Source of the DNA: Roseivirga sp. BDSF3-8 | GTDB lineage: Bacteria > Bacteroidota > Bacteroidia > Cytophagales > Cyclobacteriaceae | Direction of reading: 5' to 3' | Length of the DNA: 64,000 nucleotides | NCBI RefSeq assembly: GCF_041449215.1 | Contig: NZ_JBGNFV010000001.1 | Coordinates: forward strand, 3,799,001 to 3,863,000 | Shown here: positions 58,371-64,000 of the stretch, in pieces | How the letters are laid out: each line of letters starts with the position of its first letter | Numbering within the stretch: the stretch's first letter is position 1 | Notes under the pieces: generated by a model | What the model was told of the DNA's origin: nothing | What the model saw: only the letters and a program-made list of their open reading frames with translations | Database searches by the model: none | Made by a program: the position numbers and the translations under genes

Positions 58371-58817
58371 CATAGCTGTCAAGTTAAGGATGTAAATGGC
58401 TTGAAAATAGCACATTATTATTTCAAAAAGGCAATAGCACTTTTTGGGCCGGGGTCGGGTACAGCATTAGAAGTATCCGTAACTGGCTGCTTTAAATAGC
58501 ATTCTGCCAGTACCTCCCGGATGCGGGCCCAGCGAAAGTCGGACCTCCCGGATGCGGGCCCAGCGAGAGTCGGACCTCCGAAAGTCGGACCACCGAAAGT
58601 CGGACCTCCCGGATGCGGGCCCAGCGAAAGTCGGACCACCGAAAGTCGGACCTCCGAGAGTCGGACCTCCCTGATTAGAAATACGCATTCGCGTTTTCTA
58701 ATCGGTCCCCTTGCCTAATAGGAGGTGAATTATTCGTGCCTAACGCTGCAGGGTGCCATATTTTTAAAAGCAAATTATTCATAATTAGGAAAATAGAGCC
58801 TTAGCTTGACGGCTATG
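58371..58817 (+). mobile_element. MITE-like element, copy 2
   Basis: A 447-bp copy is bounded by CATAGCTGTCAAGTTAAGG (58371-58389) and CCTTAGCTTGACGGCTATG (58799-58817). It shares with copy 1 the blocks GGATGTAAAT, GCATTCTGCCAGTACCTCC, the GAAAGTCGG array, GGTGAATTATTCGTGCCTA and TTTTTAAAAGCAAATTATTC. It is longer because its internal array is expanded and partly built of a larger unit, and it has an extra palindromic ATACGCATTCGCG segment. Confidence 0.78.
58533..58670 (+). repeat. Compound tandem repeat array in copy 2
   Basis: About seven GA(A/G)AGTCGG units occur, with 15-bp spacing in places and about 30-bp spacing where the unit is extended by CTCCCGGATGCGGGCCCAGC. The larger unit occurs three times. 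The array differs from that of copy 1, so array length varies between copies. Confidence 0.85.
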
Positions 58818-58899
58818 GGGAGGGAGGGGCTCTCTTTGTAGGATGTCTGTCTTATTGTAAGCGGTTGATAGATATGAAACCAAAAAGTACTTGCGCAAA

Positions 58900-59258
58900 A
58901 TGGTTATCACACATTGGTATTTATTACTGTACCGGATATTAATAAGGTTGTGTCCTTTTACTCAGAGGTGATGGGCTGGCATATCATTATGGAGCCTTCA
59001 ACGGTCAAAAAAGAGCGTGACACGGCCATGGGGCAAATGTGCATCGATGTGTTTGGGGATGATTGGGAGACCTTTGAGATAGCCCAGCTGGCTACCTCTG
59101 GTGGGATAGGTATTGAGCTGTTTTCTTTTCCGCACGGAAGAAAGGAAGCCCCCGCCTTTAGGCATTTCCATACGGGCCTTTCCACTTTTGCGTGCAGCCA
59201 GGCGATCAATTCTGCACAGGTTAAATTATATGCTGATGACTCTCTCTGTATTGAATGA
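58900..59258 (+). pseudogene. Decayed VOC (glyoxalase-like) family gene
   Basis: The main frame encodes FITVPDINKVVSFYSEVMGWHI and GIGIELFSFPHG, typical of vicinal-oxygen-chelate proteins. Only a TTG at 58914 can start it; the ATG at 58900 (MVITH) is one base out of frame and would join perfectly if one T were present at 58914. Near 59178 the frame again shifts: one extra T in CTTTCC would restore GLFHFCVQ, a common family sequence. The C-terminal third is also missing. It overlaps the 3' end of the convergent phosphoesterase. Two single-base losses in T runs could be sequencing errors, but the missing end supports decay. Confidence 0.7.
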
Positions 59259-59978
59259 AAGGTGCTCACCTATCCTTACGTAGCCTAACTGGTTTGTTAC
59301 CAGGGTGGTGTCGCTTATGATGAGGTCAGGCATATTTCTATGGCTGTGACCGTAAACCCAGTAGGCTATAGAGTTGCTTCTGATGAAGTCTGTGAGGTCT
59401 ACACAAAAGGCGTCATTGAGGGGGCTGCCTATAAATTCCTGATGTGTACAGAGTGCACTGGGCAGGTGGTGGGACACGACTATCTTTTTGCCAGGCTTTG
59501 CGGCCTCTGTGGCTATAAAATCGAGCGCTTTGCTATGGAGTTGGTTTACATGGCTTGCTGTCAGTTTTTGGTCGCCGAAGCGTATTCTGCGAAAGTCTAC
59601 GACACCGCTTTCTATTATCTCTTTATTTTCTGCAATGACTGTCCAGAGAGTTGAGAATATGAGGTTTACACCTCCGATAGTAACGGTGGTATTGTTGAGT
59701 AAAGATACATTATCCATAACTGGTATGTTGACTGGCTCTAATGCGGTGGCGAGGTCATACCCTTCGTAGTACTCATGGTTGCCGGGTAATATATAGACTT
59801 GTTTAAAGTCTCGTGCTACCTGCTTTATGAGGTCGAGCTTAGCGAGGGTTCTGTTCAGATAGTAGGTGTCTCCGGCAATGAGCAGTATCTCAGCCTGTGG
59901 CGTTAGGGGGTGGTTCTTTATCCACTTCCTGTTTTCACTAAACTCCAGGTGCAGGTCGGAACAGATTTGAAACTCCAT
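59226..59978 (-). CDS. Calcineurin-like metallophosphoesterase
   Basis: The 250-residue protein has all metallophosphoesterase blocks in order: SDLHLEF (Asp-x-His), LIAGDTYY (Gly-Asp), LPGNHEYYEG (Gly-Asn-His-Glu), VVSHHLPS (His-His) and WVYGHSHRNMP (Gly-His-x-His). It should be a cytoplasmic two-metal phosphohydrolase; the substrate is unknown. It is a single gene with no clear partner. Confidence 0.92.
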   Translation of the reverse strand: MEFQICSDLHLEFSENRKWIKNHPLTPQAEILLIAGDTYYLNRTLAKLDLIKQVARDFKQVYILPGNHEYYEGYDLATALEPVNIPVMDNVSLLNNTTVTIGGVNLIFSTLWTVIAENKEIIESGVVDFRRIRFGDQKLTASHVNQLHSKALDFIATEAAKPGKKIVVSHHLPSALCTHQEFIGSPLNDAFCVDLTDFIRSNSIAYWVYGHSHRNMPDLIISDTTLVTNQLGYVRIGEHLSFNTERVISI

Positions 59979-60305
59979 AGGCTCTTATATTCTTTTTAAC
60001 AGGGGTGTTGGGGTATGTCAAAGGTAAAGGTTATCTCAATGAGTGAAAATCGATAAGCGTATTATCCTCCTGGACGCCAGGTCATGGTGCGGGATTAGGG
60101 CCAATGTTTTCTTAATATGCCTTTGAGGGCAGAGGTGGTTAACGGTATTTTTTAAAGGCTGTAGTGCTCCGCCAGTAGAGTTAAAATGCCTTTTATCCTG
60201 TATTTGTCGTATGTGTCGAAACAGATTGATGGCTATTCTCTTATTACATTCTGTAGGGAGAAAAGAGAAAATATACGGCTCCCAATAAATTTATCAGTTC
60301 AGGAA
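59979..60305. other. Divergent intergenic region
   Basis: This 327-bp region lies between the divergent phosphoesterase and outer-membrane genes. It must hold both promoters; only a weak TGCCTTTG match to a -7 box was noticed. No gene or repeat is supported; the frame upstream of 60306 lacks coding character and I treat it as untranslated. Confidence 0.4.
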
Positions 60306-61469
60306 ATGATAAAAAGACTTTTACTGCTAGCCAGCTTTATTTTTCTTACGGCGACCTCCGGGTCTGCTCAGTTTTTGGAGAAAACAATTGAGTTCTTTAC
60401 GATACATCCTAATAAGAAAAAGGCTGCACAGGACAGTACGCTTTACCCTTCTAAGATTGTGCTTGCGCCGGTGGTGATCTACTCCCCTGAGACGAGTGTA
60501 GGCCTGGGGGTGGGGGCCAAGTACCTGTTTAAAATGCCGGGATCGGGTGACGAGACGCGTACTTCTAATATGCCGGTGTCTCTGATCTATACGCTGGAGA
60601 ATCAGATTGTCCTTTACTCGGGGTTTGAGATATTCTCCCCGCAGGAGCAGTGGATGCTGACGGGTAACCTGCAGTTTCAGATATTTCCGCGCTTTTATTA
60701 TGGTATAGGGCGCAATACGCCGGAAAGTAATGAGGAGAAATATAACTATACGCAGATATTGGTGGAGCCGATCCTGCTGAAGCGGGTGGCTGAGCCGCCG
60801 TTATTTTTAGGAGCTGGTGTACGGTATAACCGGATTTCTAATGTGGAGCCGGAACCGGATGGCCTGCTCTTAAGCGATGACTTCCCAGGTGCAACGGGCA
60901 GCACGTCGGTAGGGGCTGAGCTGGCTGCTGTGTATGATAGCCGGGATAACCTGCTGAATGCGCATACGGGGTGGTACCTGGAGCTAACTCATGGCTTTTA
61001 CGGAGAGGTGCTGGGGGGTACGCACGAGTTTCAGTTGACGCGCCTGGACTTCCGGTATTATAAGTCATTGAGGGACTTTTCCTTCTATAAGGACCACTCG
61101 GATGTGCTGGCTTTTCAAGTGGTTACTAAATTTACGTATGGTGGGCCGCCTTTGAGTGAGCTGGCGGCGCTGGGCAGTGACCAGATCATGCGGGGCTATT
61201 ATAATGGGCGTTACCTGGACCGTAACCTGATCAGCACTCAAGTGGAATACAGGGCGCAGCTTACGAAGCGCCTGGGGGCGGTGGTTTTTGCCGGAGTGGG
61301 AGACGTGGCGGAAGATATCAGCGACTTTAAGTTTACGAACCTGCGGGGATCTGTGGGCTTTGGTCTGCGCCTGCTGATCGATGAAAGGGAGGACCTTAAC
61401 ATCCGTGGAGACTGGGGCTTTGGTAATCGTACCAATAACTACTACCTGAATATTGCGGAGGCTTTTTGA
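60306..61469 (+). CDS. BamA/TamA (surface antigen D15) family outer-membrane barrel
   Basis: I start at ATG 60306 because it begins a clear signal peptide (MIKRLLLLASFIFLTATSGSA, cut before QF); the frame is open 120 bp further upstream without such a signal. The 387-residue protein is rich in alternating beta strands and carries the family L6 motif as QIMRGYYNGRYLDRN (R-G-Y/F). It ends in a strand with an aromatic terminal residue (EAF). There is no POTRA region, so it resembles stand-alone BamA/TamA-like Bacteroidota proteins rather than the essential assembly factor. Function unknown beyond the outer-membrane location. Confidence 0.85.
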   Translation: MIKRLLLLASFIFLTATSGSAQFLEKTIEFFTIHPNKKKAAQDSTLYPSKIVLAPVVIYSPETSVGLGVGAKYLFKMPGSGDETRTSNMPVSLIYTLENQIVLYSGFEIFSPQEQWMLTGNLQFQIFPRFYYGIGRNTPESNEEKYNYTQILVEPILLKRVAEPPLFLGAGVRYNRISNVEPEPDGLLLSDDFPGATGSTSVGAELAAVYDSRDNLLNAHTGWYLELTHGFYGEVLGGTHEFQLTRLDFRYYKSLRDFSFYKDHSDVLAFQVVTKFTYGGPPLSELAALGSDQIMRGYYNGRYLDRNLISTQVEYRAQLTKRLGAVVFAGVGDVAEDISDFKFTNLRGSVGFGLRLLIDEREDLNIRGDWGFGNRTNNYYLNIAEAF

Positions 61470-61598
61470 TCTGGTTGCTTAGGTGGTATGCCAGGTAGTA
61501 GTGGGGGCAGCGTGCCTACGGGACTTGGTGTTATGTTGGCTTTCCGGAGCTACAAAGGCTAGGTCCCGATGGGACTGCATGGACTGTGCTCTGATGAG

Positions 61599-61989
61599 GA
61601 GGGCCGTGAAGCTAAGGAGGTAAAGAGTTTAAAAATAGCATATTAGCCGATCTTAGCCCTCTGGGTGGGAACGGTTCAAAAAGTACGTAGTGCTTTATGG
61701 GTCAGGATTGGGCCAGCATTTCGGCGTGACCGCATATAGAAGTAGCTGGTATTAGAATTTGCTAAAAATGAGTGCTTGAAGAAGCATTCTGCAAGGACCT
61801 CCGAGAGTCGGACCACCACGACCATAAACACGCCTTCGCTTTTTTTGATCGCCCGAAAGTCGGACCTCCGGAATGCCGGGCCACTCCTATTGGGAGGGGA
61901 ATTATTTGTACCTATAGCCGCAGAGTGCCACATTTTAAAAAGCAAATTATCCATAATCAGCAAAATAAAGCCTTAGCTTGACGGCTATG
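61599..61989 (+). mobile_element. MITE-like element, copy 3
   Basis: A ~391-bp copy has a degenerate left end (GGCCGTGAAGCTAAGGA near 61601-61617) and a good right end CCTTAGCTTGACGGCTATG (61971-61989). It keeps GCATTCTGCAAGGACCTCC, two GAAAGTCGG-type units, GGGGAATTATTTGTACCTA and AAAAAGCAAATTATCC. The array is broken by a short ACGCCTTCGC insert. Confidence 0.7.
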
Positions 61990-62834
61990 GCTGATGAGGG
62001 GGGCCGGGGCAATTTTTCTGAATTATGCAATTTATGCAGAAGGTGAGACCTCTGATGGTGGTAAATTTCAGATAAATTCGTTCTAACGAACACTACACAA
62101 AAGGGCCTGGTGAATACAATTTACTGAGTGCCAGCCGTGAAAGAACCTCTTCTGTCTGCTTATCATCTTTAGCTAGAGCCTAGAAAATATATCTTTCACA
62201 TTAGCTTCTTATATAGCTTTTACCTCTTGAAATCGGATACCATAGGCCGAAGGCAGAAAATTGAAGCTAGTAGTAAGGTAGATTTACAGGTAGAATAACA
62301 GGAAACATTAAAAGGTGCTGAGCTACCGGAAGGGAATTGGTTTGTGCCGGTCGCTACAGGGTGCCACATTTTTAAAAGCAACTTATTCTTAATTACCAAA
62401 ATAAGGGGCATAGCTTGACGGCTATGCTTCGGTAGGAGGCTTTAGTGCTCAGTTGGGTAAGGGGAGCGCACAGGTGGGGCAGGTGGAAACGGTTGGCTAT
62501 GAGGGGGCTTGAGGCATTTCTTTATATTTGGATGAAAGCTGACGTGCGGGCAGGGTGGTTTGTGTGGGCGTTCATTTTTTTTCACTTCCCGGAATAATAT
62601 AAAAATCGGAAAAAGAGGGTTATCCACACTTGGTTATAGAAATCCTATACTCACCCTACACAGACGCTATATACATGTTAAGGAACTAGTAGTATTATAA
62701 TGCAATTAACTTATGATTTCATTAATTGTAATCCATTGGCAATAAGTATGATTGTCTTACCTGAACGCTGAATGTGGCCTTATCTGATTTATATTTGCTG
62801 GTGGAATGAACATGAAAAGGACCTGCTTTATAAT
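61990..62834. other. Gene-poor stretch with a MITE fragment
   Basis: About 845 bp separate copy 3 from the next gene. It contains the 3' half of another MITE copy (62310-62426, listed separately). The remainder is A/T-rich with no frame I can support; the last 60 bp should hold the leader of the gene at 62835. Confidence 0.4.
62310..62426 (+). mobile_element. MITE-like element, 3' fragment (copy 4)
   Basis: The blocks GGGAATTGGTTTGTGCC, GTGCCACATTTTTAAAAGCAA and the right inverted repeat CATAGCTTGACGGCTATG (62409-62426) match the right halves of copies 1-3; the left half and the tandem array are absent. Confidence 0.65.
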
Positions 62835-63590
62835 ATGGCTATCATAGAAAATAACCCATGGATAGAGGGTGCGCGTGGTATGGTGCGTGGTGCGGTGGTG
62901 TATCGCCAACTGAATGGTAAAACTGTGGTCTCGAGCCGGCCAAAGCGTTCTTGTAAGCCCCGGACGGATAAGCAAATAGCATATAAGGAGCGGTTCAGGG
63001 CAGCATCTGTGTATGGAAATAGGGTAAAGGAGTGCCCGGCGCTGAGTGAGGTATACAGGGTGGGTGTGAAGCCGGGGGTGGGTGTATATAGTGTTGCTCT
63101 TAAGGATTATATCAAAGCACCTGTGATAGAGGATGTGTTGGTGATAAACTTTAATGGCAGGGCAGGGGAGACGTTAGGTATTTATGCTTATGATGACTTT
63201 GCTATTACTTCGCTTAGGGTTACTCTATTGGATGCTAATGGAGATAGGATAGAGGGGGGCGAGGGCCGTGTAGTGGTGGAAAATGCCTTATATGAGTATG
63301 AGCTGGTAACAAATCTGGCTACGGATGCCCCTACGTATATACGTATTACGGCGAGGGACCGCCCGGGTAATGCTACGGTGATGGTGAAGGCCTGGCTTGG
63401 GGGTGAGAAGAAGCTGGTGGATGCTGAACTGCCTGTCATGACTGAGCCTGAGAAGGAGGCTGGAGAAGCGCCGCATTTAAGGGAGGCGGAAGACAGGAAA
63501 ATACCTGCAACAAGGGGGACGAAGGAAAAAGGTGGGCGGACGGTTAAACCGGTTGTGAACCCTTACCGGGTGATGGACAGGGGTGGGTAA
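62835..63590 (+). CDS. DUF6266-like hypothetical protein
   Basis: I start at ATG 62835 (251 residues; MAIIENNPWIEGARG), because the frame upstream of it lacks coding character. The N-terminal part (GMVRGAVVYRQLNGKTVVSSRP, here only noted for its GxxGxxVYRxxNGK pattern, and KPRTDKQIAYKERFRAAS) resembles DUF6266 proteins, a Bacteroidota family of unknown function. The middle is beta-rich and Ig-like (~95-210), with a basic, low-complexity C-terminal tail. No signal peptide is seen. The assignment is by pattern only. Confidence 0.6.
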   Translation: MAIIENNPWIEGARGMVRGAVVYRQLNGKTVVSSRPKRSCKPRTDKQIAYKERFRAASVYGNRVKECPALSEVYRVGVKPGVGVYSVALKDYIKAPVIEDVLVINFNGRAGETLGIYAYDDFAITSLRVTLLDANGDRIEGGEGRVVVENALYEYELVTNLATDAPTYIRITARDRPGNATVMVKAWLGGEKKLVDAELPVMTEPEKEAGEAPHLREAEDRKIPATRGTKEKGGRTVKPVVNPYRVMDRGG

Positions 63591-63699
63591 TCAGGGAGCG
63601 GCTGCCTATATAGCGAACCTGCAGGAGGGTGATCTGGTAGTATTAATATAGGATCTGAACGGTAAGGGGCAATTGATCCGAAAGGATGAAAGGATAGAA

Positions 63700-63768
63700 A
63701 TGATGCCGGGGTGGGTACAGCATTCCGTTGTGTCCATGCTACTGCCAAACCCACCCCGGAGGCATCAT
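63700..63768. repeat. Long imperfect inverted repeat
   Basis: ATGATGCCGGGGTGGGT (63700-63716) is complementary to ACCCACCCCGGAGGCATCAT (63749-63768) apart from a 3-base bulge, with a ~32-base loop. There is no T run, so it is not a classic terminator; it may be a structured RNA or a remnant repeat. Confidence 0.7.
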
Positions 63769-63804
63769 TTCAAAGTTAATGAACATTACCAGCCGACCTC
63801 GTAT

Positions 63805-63880
63805 GCCGAAAGTCGGACCAGACCCAAGCTCGAAGGAGGGTATTTAGGGTGTGCCTTTATTAGCTTGAGGGTTAAGGTGT
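63805..63880 (+). mobile_element. Degenerate MITE fragment
   Basis: One CCGAAAGTCGGACC unit (near 63809) is followed ~50 bp later by TAGCTTGAGGGTTA (63861-63874), a diverged right inverted repeat. Internal blocks are lost. Confidence 0.4.
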
Positions 63881-63975
63881 GGTCGCAGAGTGCGCGCTTT
63901 CATAAAGCATCCTGCCTGCACCGCCCTGGTATAAAAAGGTATTGGCACCTTTTTATGCCGTCCCCGCCTTGAAGG

Positions 63976-64000
63976 CATAGCCGTCAAGTTAAAAGTAGAA
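63976..64000 (+). mobile_element. Left end of a further MITE-like copy, cut by window end
   Basis: CATAGCCGTCAAGTTAAAA matches the left inverted repeat of copies 1 and 2; the rest of the element would lie beyond base 64000. Confidence 0.55.

Larger units (their letters stand above)
63591..64000. other. Terminal intergenic stretch with hairpin and MITE pieces
   Basis: The last 410 bp hold an imperfect long hairpin (63700-63768), one GAAAGTCGGACC unit, a degenerate right MITE end and, at the very end, a left MITE end leading out of the window. No gene is supported. Confidence 0.5.

Noticed and set aside
57205-58688. Tandem repeats considered as a CRISPR array
   Set aside because: Units are contiguous 15-mers without unique spacers, no cas genes are present, and the arrays lie inside elements with inverted ends.
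60186-60305. N-terminal 40-residue extension of the outer-membrane protein
   Set aside because: The extension would bury a clear signal peptide beginning at 60306.
61500-61590. Imperfect inverted sequence around CCTACGGGAC / GTCCCGATGGGAC
   Set aside because: Pairing is only about six bases and gives no terminator or known repeat.

Overview
The window looks like chromosome of a Bacteroidota bacterium, probably of the Cytophagales type. The evidence is homology-style reading by eye: an outer-membrane BamA/TamA-like protein, lipoprotein and secreted proteins, starts without clear Shine-Dalgarno sites, -7 elements close to TAnnTTTG, a pinensin-type leader peptide and a DUF6266-like protein. No 16S gene or tRNA was seen, so finer placement is not possible.

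Region 1 (1-47,896, all + strand, gaps mostly under 70 bp) is one long operon-like hybrid PKS/NRPS locus that starts before the window. Six megasynthase genes plus a NodU/CmcH-type carbamoyltransferase carry ten adenylation domains. Reading specificity pockets by hand gives Gly-like, unassigned, Asn, unassigned, Tyr, unassigned (like the fourth), Pro, Val, Val/aliphatic, Asn. Two PKS modules carry acyltransferase (AT) remnants whose GHSxG serine motif is replaced by a shared xxGAGR sequence. Two proteins begin with only the C-terminal half of a condensation domain, each preceded by a protein ending in a complete condensation domain. No thioesterase domain was found. The last protein ends in a condensation domain with a changed motif and an insertion. 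Behind the megasynthases follow a secreted beta-helix/esterase fusion, a di-haem cytochrome c peroxidase, a UGT-type glycosyltransferase, a DUF4097-like secreted protein and an MFS exporter.

Region 2 (47,893-50,690) holds a minus-strand SDR oxidoreductase-TetR pair and a plus-strand secreted NucA-type nuclease lipoprotein with a strong terminator.

Region 3 (50,754-56,774) is a sulfur-assimilation block: metZ, siroheme sulfite reductase, uroporphyrinogen-III methyltransferase, precorrin-2 dehydrogenase and APS/PAPS reductase. metZ is preceded by a SAM-I-like riboswitch and then a small frame ending in CCCCCYC. The sulfite reductase is preceded by a 21-codon frame with six Cys codons and a terminator with a competing pairing partner. 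Both look like cysteine-sensing leader peptides.

Region 4 (56,775-64,000) is gene-poor. It carries at least six full, inverted or partial copies of a non-coding element with about 19-bp terminal inverted repeats and internal 15-bp tandem repeats (MITE-like). It also holds an orphan 54-residue pinensin/lanthipeptide-like precursor, a decayed VOC gene, a metallophosphoesterase, a BamA/TamA-like outer-membrane barrel and a DUF6266-like protein.
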